Below, piece after piece: positions 44,665 through 53,736 of a DNA stretch of 64,000 bases. The notes below the pieces were generated by a model. It was given only the letters and a program-made list of their open reading frames with translations, ran no database searches and was not told the DNA's origin. The stretch lies in NCBI GenBank assembly GCA_949285455.1, contig CASDXP010000001.1, positions 124,001 through 188,000 of the forward strand. The letters run 5' to 3'. The stretch's first letter is position 1, and every line of letters starts with the position of its first letter. Source of the stretch: an uncultured bacterium. GTDB lineage: Bacteria > Bacillota_I > Bacilli_A > RFN20 > CAG-826. The translations under genes were made by a program, and so were the position numbers.

Positions 44665-45303
44665 TTAATATCTAACTTTTAAATTTCTTAAAACTCTAAA
44701 ATATAAATCACGCTTATAAGTCAAAAAATAAAATAAATATAATCCAAGAATTGTATGTAAAAGCACTTCTTTTCTAGAAAAAAGATAATTAATTTTTAAG
44801 GTGTAATCTTTTCCCCAACTTTCATATTTCTTTGGAAACTTATGTCCTTTAATCTTCGTTTTAAATTCTTCATCAAATTGATTTGCTTTTATCTTACAAA
44901 TTAATGTTTCCTCATCTATTTTAAAATAATCAATCAAATCATCTTGATTCGTGGGAATTTCGTAAACACTCATCTCTTTTACTAAATTTTCAATGTTATT
45001 CGTGTAAGTACCATTTGATATGGCAATACCAACTAGAACAGATAATTCCTTCACCGTCTTAGGATTAAATACATTCACTAAGGCTATAAAGAAGTTTGAA
45101 GAAAATAAGCCTAAGCTTTCATCTTCCACTTCTTTTGATTCTTTTAATAACTCAATAAGAGAATTTAAATCAATTTCATCTAATCTTGTATGGGTAACTT
45201 TTCTAAGTTTATCTAAAATGTGCAAAGTCTTTCCTAAGTTAATAATTTTTCTTGTTTCTTTTCGAGTTTTATTCACTAATGCGTCAAATTCTTTTTGTTT
45301 CAT
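44665..45303 (-). CDS. Small protein resembling the C-terminal region of PolC (copy 2)
   Basis: I find no named family for this 212-residue protein. However, NPKTVKELSVLVGI, then NGTYTNNIENLV, then NQDDLIDYF follows in order the PolC pattern PKTFSELVxISGLSHGT, NAxELI, RDDIMVYL. The end (YESWGKDYTLKINYLF, then YFLTYKRDLYFRV) resembles the PolC segment WYIDSCKKIKYMFPKAHA...YY. The catalytic aspartates of the polymerase palm are absent, so it cannot polymerise. The likeness is from memory of the family, not an alignment. Confidence 0.4.
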   Translation of the reverse strand: MKQKEFDALVNKTRKETRKIINLGKTLHILDKLRKVTHTRLDEIDLNSLIELLKESKEVEDESLGLFSSNFFIALVNVFNPKTVKELSVLVGIAISNGTYTNNIENLVKEMSVYEIPTNQDDLIDYFKIDEETLICKIKANQFDEEFKTKIKGHKFPKKYESWGKDYTLKINYLFSRKEVLLHTILGLYLFYFLTYKRDLYFRVLRNLKVRY

Positions 45304-45345
45304 TTTATTGCTCCTCGCTAATGTTTTTAACTTAAATATTTATAT

Positions 45346-45900
45346 TTATTGCAACTGATTAGGATAATAATATTTATAGAATGCTAAAGAGTAGATATAA
45401 CTTGCTTCACTACATGAAGTCGTATAATTCGTTAGTGATCTAATGTTTTTAATCCATTCTACTTCTTCTTTACCTATATCACTTGATTCTAGTAAAAGTA
45501 TTTCCCATTCGTGAAGATTACCTAAATCAGCGATAATTCTTTTAGAACTTTCTAAACATATTTCTTTATCCAAAAGATAGGTAAGTAATTCGTCTTTATT
45601 GCTAAATAAAAAACTCTTTTTATCTTTTAATATTTTCATTACTAATTTAAAAGAAAAATAATGAGAATTTAAAATGGAAATAATGAACACTAAATCATCA
45701 AATTCTTTTGCTTCTATAATAGCCGCTAATGAATAAAAGATATCTGGATTTAGATTTAAATATTCGTCAATATTGAAATCATTATCTTTTCTAAAGATAT
45801 AATCCAAAACTTTTGGATCATCTTTAGGAATATTTTTAAAATCAAATCCTGTTACTTTACTTAAACTGGCGAGTTTCTTAAAATAAATATTATCGTGCAT
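45346..45900 (-). CDS. Small protein resembling the C-terminal region of PolC (copy 1)
   Basis: The 184-residue protein reads YFKKLASLSKVTGFDFKNIP, then KDDPKVLDYIF, which follows the PolC pattern LxxLTGIDPKTIPxDDPxVxxLF. Later come SNKDELLTYLL, then EWEILLLES, EEVEWIKNI and CSEASYIYSLAFYKYYYP, matching in order the RDDIMVYL, EWEEEM, WYIDSCKKI and [22 protein letters not shown] segments. It and the next gene look like divergent, polymerase-dead relatives. The start 6 bases after GGGGTG is preferred to one five codons earlier. Confidence 0.42.
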   Translation of the reverse strand: MHDNIYFKKLASLSKVTGFDFKNIPKDDPKVLDYIFRKDNDFNIDEYLNLNPDIFYSLAAIIEAKEFDDLVFIISILNSHYFSFKLVMKILKDKKSFLFSNKDELLTYLLDKEICLESSKRIIADLGNLHEWEILLLESSDIGKEEVEWIKNIRSLTNYTTSCSEASYIYSLAFYKYYYPNQLQ

Positions 45901-45945
45901 TTCTTCACCCCACATCGTTACTTATTAATATAAATAACACATGTA

Positions 45946-45961
45946 TTAGGTCTTAAAATGG
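45946..45961. promoter_or_regulatory. Putative WYL-regulator operator, internal copy
   Basis: TTAGGTCTTAAAATGG lies 46 bases before the first PolC-like gene. It matches a motif before the WYL gene at 15 of 16 bases, in the same orientation. Confidence 0.5.
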
Positions 45962-45988
45962 CACAATGAAAAAAAATAATTTGTTTTT

Positions 45989-46927
45989 TTAATCTTTTAC
46001 ACCTAAATATTTCAAATATTCATCCGCTGGCATCGTATTTTTATCATTAGAAACTTCTTCAGTGCGACCATCAATTCTAATGAATAGATGGAATTTTATT
46101 TTTTCAACAAAATGTTTTTTTAATTTTTCACTATTTAAAATCTTCAAAGTATCTTTGATAGTGTGAACAATATTTTTTTCTATTTCTGATTCTTTAACGA
46201 GTGAATCTTTCTTTGGCAAACAATAATAATAAATTAAATGCGAAGTTAAATTTTTATTTCTATTTTTTTCTATTCCCATCAAATGTGCACAAAATTGTTT
46301 AAAATCGAAGCCGCTATTTTCTTCGATACCTACACCGCTTGTTTCAAACTTAATATAGCCTTTGGAAGTAAACCAATCTTTAAATTCATCTTTGCCGACA
46401 AAAAGATTAAGTTTTTTATCAAAATATCTTTCACTTAGTGCTTTCTTATGGGTATCGAAAAATTCATGGCATTTACATTCGAAAAAATATTCACTTTTCT
46501 TCGTTTTAAAATAAGCATCTAAATGCGCGGTCGCACCTTTATTACCTGATATTATATTTAGATCTTTTTCGAAATGGATTTGTTCGCTAATTTCAACATT
46601 ATCTTCTTCAATTTTACGTGCAAAATATTTGTAGCCATCATTTCTCAATGAAAAGAAACAAAAACTAGAGCTAGAACCAATTGATAAGAATTTAGGAGGC
46701 ATAGACCCTTTTTCTTTCAGTTCTTGACCGCTACCGCTCTCATACTCTTTTAAATGACCACTCTTTTCTAATTCATTTTTAATTTCTTTAGATTTTTCTT
46801 TATTAAAATAATTCGTATAGTTCTTATGAATTTCATAGCCAAAATAGCTAGCCTTTATATCATCGTTTCCAATGTAATCTTTCTTTAATATTTCATCATA
46901 TTTTTTCTTTAAATCTTTTTTATTCAC
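45989..46927 (-). CDS. Putative PD-(D/E)XK nuclease
   Basis: The 312-residue protein has ATAHLDAYFKTKKSEYFFEC followed by KCHEF near residues 132-157: an Asp, a strand, then E-C-K, the D...ExK pattern of restriction-type nucleases of the PGN_0703-like group. Its N-terminus is charged and helical. The start is a GTG 1 base after the WYL gene; the AAGGAG site lies inside the last codons of that gene, so they are translationally coupled. A DNA-cutting effector is the most likely role, inferred from motif and context. Confidence 0.6.
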   Translation of the reverse strand: MNKKDLKKKYDEILKKDYIGNDDIKASYFGYEIHKNYTNYFNKEKSKEIKNELEKSGHLKEYESGSGQELKEKGSMPPKFLSIGSSSSFCFFSLRNDGYKYFARKIEEDNVEISEQIHFEKDLNIISGNKGATAHLDAYFKTKKSEYFFECKCHEFFDTHKKALSERYFDKKLNLFVGKDEFKDWFTSKGYIKFETSGVGIEENSGFDFKQFCAHLMGIEKNRNKNLTSHLIYYYCLPKKDSLVKESEIEKNIVHTIKDTLKILNSEKLKKHFVEKIKFHLFIRIDGRTEEVSNDKNTMPADEYLKYLGVKD

Positions 46928-46928
46928 T

Positions 46929-47816
46929 TTATTTGCTCCTTATAGTATTCAAATATTTTTCTAGATAAGCGATGTATTTGGTTTTAAATTCATCATTCAA
47001 AATAACATAATCCTCTGCGGGAATACGAAACAATGGATAAAATAATTCGTTTTCACTATTAGATGAGACTTTAAATTCTAATCCATCAGCCTTACCTTTC
47101 CCTTCAAAATATTTAATAAATTTTTCTAAAGCGTTTCTATCTTTACAACTCACCTTTAAAGTCGTTTTTTCATTCGTTAGTTTAATACCATAATCATTTA
47201 AGGAACTTTGCAAATATTTTTCCATTATTTCGTCTTTTTTAAATTTCTTTTGAAACACGATCTTATTAATAAACGCTACATTGTAAATTTTTAATTTATT
47301 ATCATTCAGACCATATAAATAATAAGAATGGTTCGAGTAAATAATTTTATATGGCTCAACAATTATTTTTGCATTTATATTTTTATACCTAAAGGCAATG
47401 GAAAAGCTCTGCTTCATTGCATTGACGATATCGCACAAATTATCTAATGTTTTTGTAGATAAATCATTATCGCCTTCAATAAATTTTGTTGAAACATAAT
47501 TTGGTAATTCTTTTAAACTATCTTCTACTTTTTGATTATGTTTCATCGAAAGCAAGATCGCCAAAGATATATTAGGCATTAATAATAAATTTTCATCTAG
47601 CGGATCTTGCAACATATACCCGCCATTAGATCCCCTCTTCGTTTCAATATAAAAACCAGATAAATCTAAATCGTAAAGATAACGCCTAACGTGTCTTGAT
47701 GAATTATAATCTAAATCTAGATAATCTAAAATTTCATCTAGCTTCGTGTATCTATTATTTTTCTTTCTCTCATTTAAAAAATAAAGGACTTGTAATTCTT
47801 GGGATATTTTTGACAT
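46929..47816 (-). CDS. Helix-turn-helix WYL-domain regulator
   Basis: The 295-residue protein starts MSKISQELQVLYFLNERKK, a winged helix of the DeoR/HTH_11 type, with RHVRRYLYDLDLSGFYI. A WYL domain follows (IVEPYKIIYSNHSYYLYGL) with a C-terminal extension. WYL proteins bind ligands, often nucleic-acid pieces or nucleotides, and commonly control defence genes. The start is the ATG after GAGGAGG; an upstream in-frame ATG ten codons earlier lacks a site. A 16-bp motif 36 bases upstream recurs inside the operon. Confidence 0.88.
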   Translation of the reverse strand: MSKISQELQVLYFLNERKKNNRYTKLDEILDYLDLDYNSSRHVRRYLYDLDLSGFYIETKRGSNGGYMLQDPLDENLLLMPNISLAILLSMKHNQKVEDSLKELPNYVSTKFIEGDNDLSTKTLDNLCDIVNAMKQSFSIAFRYKNINAKIIVEPYKIIYSNHSYYLYGLNDNKLKIYNVAFINKIVFQKKFKKDEIMEKYLQSSLNDYGIKLTNEKTTLKVSCKDRNALEKFIKYFEGKGKADGLEFKVSSNSENELFYPLFRIPAEDYVILNDEFKTKYIAYLEKYLNTIRSK

Positions 47817-47851
47817 GTTCTTCCTCCTCAAGTTAAATTTTAACAAATAAT

Positions 47852-47867
47852 TTAGGACTTAAAATGG
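47852..47867. promoter_or_regulatory. Putative WYL-regulator operator, promoter copy
   Basis: TTAGGACTTAAAATGG lies 36 bases before the WYL gene and differs at one base from the copy at 45946. The positions suggest autoregulation and control of the downstream part of the operon. Confidence 0.5.
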
Positions 47868-47962
47868 AAGAAATGTATTTATGATAAAAGTTCTTACAAA
47901 CTAATATTCAAAATATTAAAAACTATCTTCTTATAGATAATTTATGAAAACCCCTACTTGTC

Positions 47963-48427
47963 TTATTTTTCACTTTTATTTTGTTTTCTAACGTCTTTAT
48001 ATTTTGCTGGACTAGCTTTGATATATTCACCATTAATGGAAAGTTTAATGCTTCTAAATTCACCAAATTCAGCGAATACTTTATTACCGTTTTCATCTAC
48101 GTATTCAATATCAGGCGCAACGAAGAAATTAGGAAAGCGTTTAAGTAGTTTATTTTCTTCGAATAGTTCGACGATAAAATTTCCTTTAAAAGCGTAATAT
48201 ACCTTTCCATTACCATCGAATTTTTTTACGCATGGAATTAATGAGAGCGGAAAAGCTGCTAAAAACAAGATAAATATGACGACAAAAGCTATTAATATTG
48301 CCAAAATTGCAATGTTTTTAGGATATAATCCTAACAAGAGCATAAAAATTACCGTAATCACTAAGCTTATAGCAAGACCAATCCCAGTTACTAACCTAGT
48401 AACAAATAAATGTTTAATTCTTCTCAT
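47963..48427 (-). CDS. Two-helix membrane protein of unknown function
   Basis: The 154-residue protein has two adjacent membrane helices (about 13-35 and 40-65) and a cytosolic beta-rich domain (NGKVYYAFKGNFIVELFEEN). I do not recognise the family. It stands alone, 146 bases upstream of the WYL gene and 82 bases downstream of the methyltransferase fusion. Confidence 0.55.
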   Translation of the reverse strand: MRRIKHLFVTRLVTGIGLAISLVITVIFMLLLGLYPKNIAILAILIAFVVIFILFLAAFPLSLIPCVKKFDGNGKVYYAFKGNFIVELFEENKLLKRFPNFFVAPDIEYVDENGNKVFAEFGEFRSIKLSINGEYIKASPAKYKDVRKQNKSEK

Positions 48428-48509
48428 ATGTTTTCATCCCCTATTTTTTAAGATACATGCATTATATCGTTTTTGTTTATTCTTAAAAAGTGACTATGAT
48501 TAAAAACAT

Positions 48510-50927
48510 TTAAATTAACTTAACAAATTTTGAATTGATGTGTTCCATTCTTTTAATCGTAACATCTTGGCAGATATTAGACTCATTATTAGAAATGAGA
48601 ATATAATGCCTATTCCCACCATCTTCTTGATTTAACTCTTCGACTGCTTGCCCCACTGTACCGCTCCCAGCGAAAAAATCTAACACTAAGGAGGTTTTAG
48701 ATGTCGTAGCCCTGACGAGTTCTTTCATCAATTTGACAGGCTTAGGAGTAGAAAAATAAGTACGGTCACCAAAAATTTGAGCGATTTCATCTTTTGCAGA
48801 TGAAGTCGTACCAAAACAATCGAACACTTCCGGTAATTCGCTAAGGCTTTCTTTTAATACATCTCCTTCGATGTATGGCTGATTAATTTTATTAAATTTG
48901 TTTTCTTTGCCTTTCTTACAAATGATAATGTTTTCAAAATCGGTTTGAACTTTATTTGGATTTAACACTACTCTATTCGCATCGAAGAAAGGATGTTTTT
49001 TCTTCCATTTGTGAACGCTGATGTTTTCTTCACCGAAAATAGACTTAGAAATATTGATTAAATTTTCTAATTCGCCATCATCGATATTAATTATTAAAAA
49101 CCCTTCTTTACTTAATAAAGAATACGCTAATTGCATTCTTTGTTTCATAAATAAGGCATAGCCTTCTTCGTAATTTTCATCTTTGTAACCGATGTAATCA
49201 ATATGAGAATTATAAGGAGGGTCAATGAGGATAGCATCAATCTTATTTTTGTAAGCTTTTTGCATCGATTTCAAAGAATATAAATTCTCTGATTCGATGA
49301 CGTAATTTGAACGTTCATCCCTTATCTTAATATCTAGATGACAATTCGCAAACGCATTATTGTCCACGATTGTTTCTTTATAAATAGAAATCGATTTCAA
49401 ATCAGAGCAATAAGCAAAAGCCCATTCCCCAATATAAGTTATTAAATCACTACAATACACTTCTTTTAAATTTGAACAATTTGTGAAGCACGATTTATTG
49501 ATAAGACTTACATTACGTAAATTAATTGCGGTCATAAGACTGCAGCCTGAAAACGCTCCTCTTTCCAAAGTAGTGACACTATCTCGAAGATGAACTTCAC
49601 CTACAGCTTTCCAATTAGGATAACAAATAATTTTTGAGCAATCTTCATTATATAAAACATCATCGATGACTTTAAATTTAGAACTTCGGCTCTCAAAATG
49701 TATATTTTTACAAGCGACGAAAGGATTATAACCAATATCTTCTAAACTTGAAGGAAAAACAATTTTACTAATACCTTCACAATTCCAAAAGGAATTTCGG
49801 TTGATAGTTTTAACTCCTTCTGGAATGATGAGATTATCGCTTTTAATCTTTCTTAATGCCCCGACAATGGAAGTTTTATAGCGATTGTAAATGATATCGT
49901 TTTCAACGTGATAGGCATCGCTTAGACAAATAAGATTTAATTTCGTACAGCCTGAGAAAGGGTTATTTTCCATTTTTAAAAGGGAGCGTGGCAAGACAAT
50001 TTCTTCGAAGCGGTCGCATAAATAAAAAGCATGCTTTCCAATTATTTTAATACCTTCTTCTATTCTTAATTTTGTTTCTGATTCATGAATAGAGCAATAG
50101 ATTAATTGCTCTTTATCTCTTGAATAAAGAATACCATTTTCATAAATGAACATCTTCGATTCATTTCTAATTTGAACATTTAAGCACCCAGCAAAAGGAT
50201 TATTACCAATAAAATTAACGTTTTTGGGGATGTTTACTTTCTTTAAATTCTGGCAATTGTAAAAAGTATCTCCACCCATATTTTTCAAAGAATTAGGTAA
50301 GACTACTTCTTCGATTGTTTGATTATCCCAAAATAAAGCTGGCTCTAATGATTCGACACCCTCTGGAACGATAACTTTTCTATCGTGGCCTAGATATTTA
50401 ATTGCAGTCGTCTCATCGAAAATAAAATCATCATTTTGAAAATCAATAATTTGTTTCTTTTTAAAATGTTGTTCATCATTTTTTTCTTCAAATAAGCCGT
50501 AATCATAAAGTTCACCATTAAAAGCAAATTTACTTTTATATTCAACCACACCACTCATCAGTCGAGATTTATAAAAACATTCGTTATTTTTAATAACTTT
50601 TGGAAATGTTTCATCCCAAACGATGAAATGAACATGAAAATTTTTGAAGAAGAGATGATCTTGATAAATTTCAAACTCATCGAAATAATAGCCTAATAAT
50701 AAAAGTCTATCTAAACATTCCAAAGCGACGAAACTTTCGTGCGTATCTAATTTAAAAAGTTCTTTTTCTTCACAATACAATATTTGTTTATCAACATCGA
50801 TTTTTAGCTTTATTCCAACCAAATATTGTTTTTCAAATATATTCTCATCTGTTTCAAGGAAACGTAAAGCCCAATATAAAGCTGTATACTTCATATTTTG
50901 ACTTAATCTTAAATCACCTAACGCCAC
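48510..50927 (-). CDS. Leucine-rich-repeat (BspA-type) fused to an N6-adenine DNA methyltransferase
   Basis: The 805-residue protein has three parts. Residues 1-190 are an unknown N-terminal region. Residues about 190-555 hold at least ten LRR_5/BspA repeats, such as IEEVVLPNSLKNMGGDTFYN and LKKVNIPKNVNFIGNNPFAG. Residues 560-805 are a beta-class methyltransferase with ILIDPPYNSH near 567 and, later, LDFFAGSGTVGQAV near 750, the order seen in type III Mod enzymes. BspA repeats usually lie on secreted proteins, but here there is no signal peptide. The GTG start has GAGGA 8 bases upstream and overlaps the kinase gene by 14 bases. The repeats may act as a protein- or DNA-binding platform. Confidence 0.85.
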   Translation of the reverse strand: MALGDLRLSQNMKYTALYWALRFLETDENIFEKQYLVGIKLKIDVDKQILYCEEKELFKLDTHESFVALECLDRLLLLGYYFDEFEIYQDHLFFKNFHVHFIVWDETFPKVIKNNECFYKSRLMSGVVEYKSKFAFNGELYDYGLFEEKNDEQHFKKKQIIDFQNDDFIFDETTAIKYLGHDRKVIVPEGVESLEPALFWDNQTIEEVVLPNSLKNMGGDTFYNCQNLKKVNIPKNVNFIGNNPFAGCLNVQIRNESKMFIYENGILYSRDKEQLIYCSIHESETKLRIEEGIKIIGKHAFYLCDRFEEIVLPRSLLKMENNPFSGCTKLNLICLSDAYHVENDIIYNRYKTSIVGALRKIKSDNLIIPEGVKTINRNSFWNCEGISKIVFPSSLEDIGYNPFVACKNIHFESRSSKFKVIDDVLYNEDCSKIICYPNWKAVGEVHLRDSVTTLERGAFSGCSLMTAINLRNVSLINKSCFTNCSNLKEVYCSDLITYIGEWAFAYCSDLKSISIYKETIVDNNAFANCHLDIKIRDERSNYVIESENLYSLKSMQKAYKNKIDAILIDPPYNSHIDYIGYKDENYEEGYALFMKQRMQLAYSLLSKEGFLIINIDDGELENLINISKSIFGEENISVHKWKKKHPFFDANRVVLNPNKVQTDFENIIICKKGKENKFNKINQPYIEGDVLKESLSELPEVFDCFGTTSSAKDEIAQIFGDRTYFSTPKPVKLMKELVRATTSKTSLVLDFFAGSGTVGQAVEELNQEDGGNRHYILISNNESNICQDVTIKRMEHINSKFVKLI

Positions 50928-51495
50928 GTTTATATTCCTCTAGAATTATATCCACTACTTCTTCGACGCTTAAATCAGTGGAATCAATTAAAATATAAGG
51001 CAAACGATATTTTTTGCAAAAATAAAGCATCTTACGATAAATTTCTTCAGATTTGTGCACTTTATTGATGTCATCAACAATTTTGTCTCTATTTCTAATT
51101 CTTCTAACTATAACGCTTTCTTTTGCATAAAGAATTACGGTTAAATCAGGCTTAGGTGTTTTCTTTACTAACAAAGCGTAAATATCTTCATTATCCTTCG
51201 TTCCACTCCAAGCATAATTAGAAGCAAGATGACGATCAGTGACGATATTAACATCTTTAAATCTATCGAAGATATAGACGTTACCAAGCCCGTAGAATAA
51301 GGAAGTAAAGTTACGATCTTCACTCGCGTTTACCATATTTCTTATGCGGAGATATTCTTCAAAAGAAGAAGCATCTTTATCGAATAAATAATGCAAAGGT
51401 TTTTCAATAAATTTGTAGCCAAGTTTTTTAGCTAAGAGTTGGCAAGTAGTCGTCTTTCCAACGCCATCCATGCCTTCAATTGATATATGGTGCAT
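50914..51495 (-). CDS. dTMP kinase-like deoxynucleotide kinase
   Basis: The 193-residue protein has a P-loop (EGMDGVGKTTTCQLLAKKLG) at residues 7-26, a DRH motif (VTDRHLASNYAW) near residue 87 and a lid region with RRIRNRDK. These place it with thymidylate or deoxynucleoside kinases, in the cytosol. It overlaps the phosphoesterase gene by 20 bases and the methyltransferase fusion by 14, in an operon that makes deoxynucleotides. It is more divergent than a housekeeping Tmk, so it may be a second enzyme; the nucleotide used is not certain. Confidence 0.82.
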   Translation of the reverse strand: MHHISIEGMDGVGKTTTCQLLAKKLGYKFIEKPLHYLFDKDASSFEEYLRIRNMVNASEDRNFTSLFYGLGNVYIFDRFKDVNIVTDRHLASNYAWSGTKDNEDIYALLVKKTPKPDLTVILYAKESVIVRRIRNRDKIVDDINKVHKSEEIYRKMLYFCKKYRLPYILIDSTDLSVEEVVDIILEEYKRGVR

Positions 51496-52039
51496 CTTTA
51501 TTTTTCTCCTTTATAGTGATAAGTTCATCTAACGTACGTGGTTTAAATCCTATGACATCCACTCCTGCATTATATGCAGGTTTATCTTTATAATATTCTT
51601 TCATCTGGGCATAAGCTGGGCCATTAAGTGCGGTCTTATTATGGATGTGACCATACACTAAGATCCCTTCTCTATTAAATTCCATCCAATCCATCAAAGG
51701 ATAATGACAAAGACATACTTTCCTACCATTATCGATGATGAGCTTGATAAATGAAATATCTAAAAAGAGGCGTGATTCTTCATATAATTTCTCAAGTTTT
51801 TCGTCGTGATTACCAACAATCAAATATTTCTTTCCTTTAAGTTTCCTTAAAATGTCGATGACACCAGTAAAATTATCTTCCGCAACATCACCTAAAATGT
51901 AAACATCATCATCGTCATTCACTCTGCTATTCCAATTATCGATAATAAGTTCACGATATTGTTCTATACTATATTCCCGATGACATTTTTTAAACACTAA
52001 CAGATCATCGAAATGAATATCTGCAATGTAATAAATCAT
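51476..52039 (-). CDS. Calcineurin-like metallophosphoesterase
   Basis: The 187-residue protein has all metal motifs of the family in order: YIADIHFDD near residue 4, ILGDVAED, IVGNHDEKL, LCHYPLMDW and YGHIHNKT. It should be an active dinuclear phosphoesterase. The target is unknown; family members of this size cut nucleotides or phosphodiesters. It lies 2 bases after nrdD. Confidence 0.88.
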   Translation of the reverse strand: MIYYIADIHFDDLLVFKKCHREYSIEQYRELIIDNWNSRVNDDDDVYILGDVAEDNFTGVIDILRKLKGKKYLIVGNHDEKLEKLYEESRLFLDISFIKLIIDNGRKVCLCHYPLMDWMEFNREGILVYGHIHNKTALNGPAYAQMKEYYKDKPAYNAGVDVIGFKPRTLDELITIKEKNKDAPYIN

Positions 52040-52041
52040 GA

Positions 52042-53736
52042 CTAATTAGCCCTCCTTGTCTTCGCTTCGTGTTTTTTTCCACTCGTAAAATAATCTTCGA
52101 TTTCAAGATAACCACTCACGCGACGAATGCGAGTAATATCTTTGCTTCCACAAATGGGGCAAACATCAAAAGTTCCTGACGTTCCGCAATTGTTACAAAC
52201 ATCTTTAGGATAATTAAATCCTAAGTAATGTACGCCTGCCTTGATAGCAATTTCCACTAGTTCATCTAAACCTTCATCATTCCCTAATGGTGCTTCTTGA
52301 AGCTCAACATAGGTAATGCAGCCACCATTCGCATAAAGATGAAACTTACCTTCTAATTCAATCTTTTTATATGCTGGTAAATTCGAATCCACATTGACGT
52401 GAAAAGAATTCGTATAGAATGATTTATCTAAACATGGATGCTGATATTTTTTCTTATCAATTTCGATAAATCTTCCGCTAATTAGTTCGCCACTCGTCGC
52501 TAACAAAGAAAAATTAAGATGATATTGCTCGATCAATTTATCAGCGTATTCCCTCATAAATTTAACGAAGTCTAACGCAAGAACGTAATATTTTTCATCT
52601 TCGTAATATCTTTTTTTGCTCAGTATTTCTATTGCTTCACTAAGGCCGATAAAGCCTAAAGATAAAGTTCCATGTTTGAACGTGCCTTCAAGCCCTACTT
52701 CATTGATATCTTCACAAGTGAGGTGATATTTTCTATTCGTGGGGAATAGATTGATATCACTATGGCATGTTTTATGGTAACGATCTAACAAAATATCTTT
52801 AGTAATTGAAGCCACTTCTAACCATTTTGCTTTAAATAATTCATACTTTTCTTCTAGAGAAGTATTAGGTTTTAATTCAATCGTTTCTAATGCTAAACGA
52901 GGAAGATTTATTGATATATTATCAATATTGCTTCTTCCTATAGCACCTTCTTTGCCAAATATATCTGCGACAACACGCGTTCTACAACCCATGATTGATA
53001 ATTTATATGGATCAGTTTTTTTATCTGCTTCGCAATCGCAAAGTAGATAAGTTGGAATCATTTTTTTAGCGGTGCAAAGCAAAGCTTTTCTTAATAAATC
53101 AAAATTAGGATCTTGAGAAAATCTATTGGCTCCTCTATGCACTTTAAAAACGATGTTAGGCTTATAAATAAGATTATTAGAGTGATAGAAAGAATCGATG
53201 AAAGTTGCAGTTAAGAATCTAGCAAAATCGTCCGTTCCAAGCCCCATGCAAAATGTGACGTAATAACTAGTTTGGCCCATGCGCGTATGCATTTCATTAC
53301 ACCATATAATAAGCGAACTAATGCAGGCTCTAAATAAGCTTTCATTATTTTTATAACTCACACCTAATTCAGTAAAAATCTTCGAAAAATCGATATCGAA
53401 ATTCGCAAATGACATCCCACCACTTTGCTCATTTCCAACTTTAGCTAATAACTCTTTGATAAAATCAAAGACACCAACGATAATATAACTTGTCTCTTTT
53501 CCTTTAAAGTTTTTGTAGGGAAAAGCGTTTAAAATATCGAAAGTAAGACAATTATAGGTTAAACCATAAGCATCTAAATCATGGATATGAATATAACCCT
53601 CTTCGTGCAATTTTGCCCAAGCAGGATTTAAAGAATTTAATATTTTTCTTTTATAGTCTTTTTCACCTACGTTATAAACATAACCAACGTAGCTCTTACG
53701 ATTTGCAGCATTGTCGTTTTTATTTTGATTTTTCAA
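52042..53736 (-). CDS. nrdD: Anaerobic ribonucleoside-triphosphate reductase
   Basis: This glycyl-radical enzyme reduces NTPs to dNTPs without oxygen. The 564-residue protein contains IHIHDLDAYGLTYNC with the active-site Cys, and at the C-terminus a zinc site (CNNCGTSGTFDVCPIC) and the glycyl-radical segment RVSGYLE. The usual N-terminal ATP-cone is missing (about 700 residues in E. coli), so dATP inhibition through that domain is lost; short forms resemble phage T4 NrdD. The TTG start has GAGGTG upstream and overlaps nrdG by 17 bases. Confidence 0.93.
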   Translation of the reverse strand: MKNQNKNDNAANRKSYVGYVYNVGEKDYKRKILNSLNPAWAKLHEEGYIHIHDLDAYGLTYNCLTFDILNAFPYKNFKGKETSYIIVGVFDFIKELLAKVGNEQSGGMSFANFDIDFSKIFTELGVSYKNNESLFRACISSLIIWCNEMHTRMGQTSYYVTFCMGLGTDDFARFLTATFIDSFYHSNNLIYKPNIVFKVHRGANRFSQDPNFDLLRKALLCTAKKMIPTYLLCDCEADKKTDPYKLSIMGCRTRVVADIFGKEGAIGRSNIDNISINLPRLALETIELKPNTSLEEKYELFKAKWLEVASITKDILLDRYHKTCHSDINLFPTNRKYHLTCEDINEVGLEGTFKHGTLSLGFIGLSEAIEILSKKRYYEDEKYYVLALDFVKFMREYADKLIEQYHLNFSLLATSGELISGRFIEIDKKKYQHPCLDKSFYTNSFHVNVDSNLPAYKKIELEGKFHLYANGGCITYVELQEAPLGNDEGLDELVEIAIKAGVHYLGFNYPKDVCNNCGTSGTFDVCPICGSKDITRIRRVSGYLEIEDYFTSGKKHEAKTRRAN

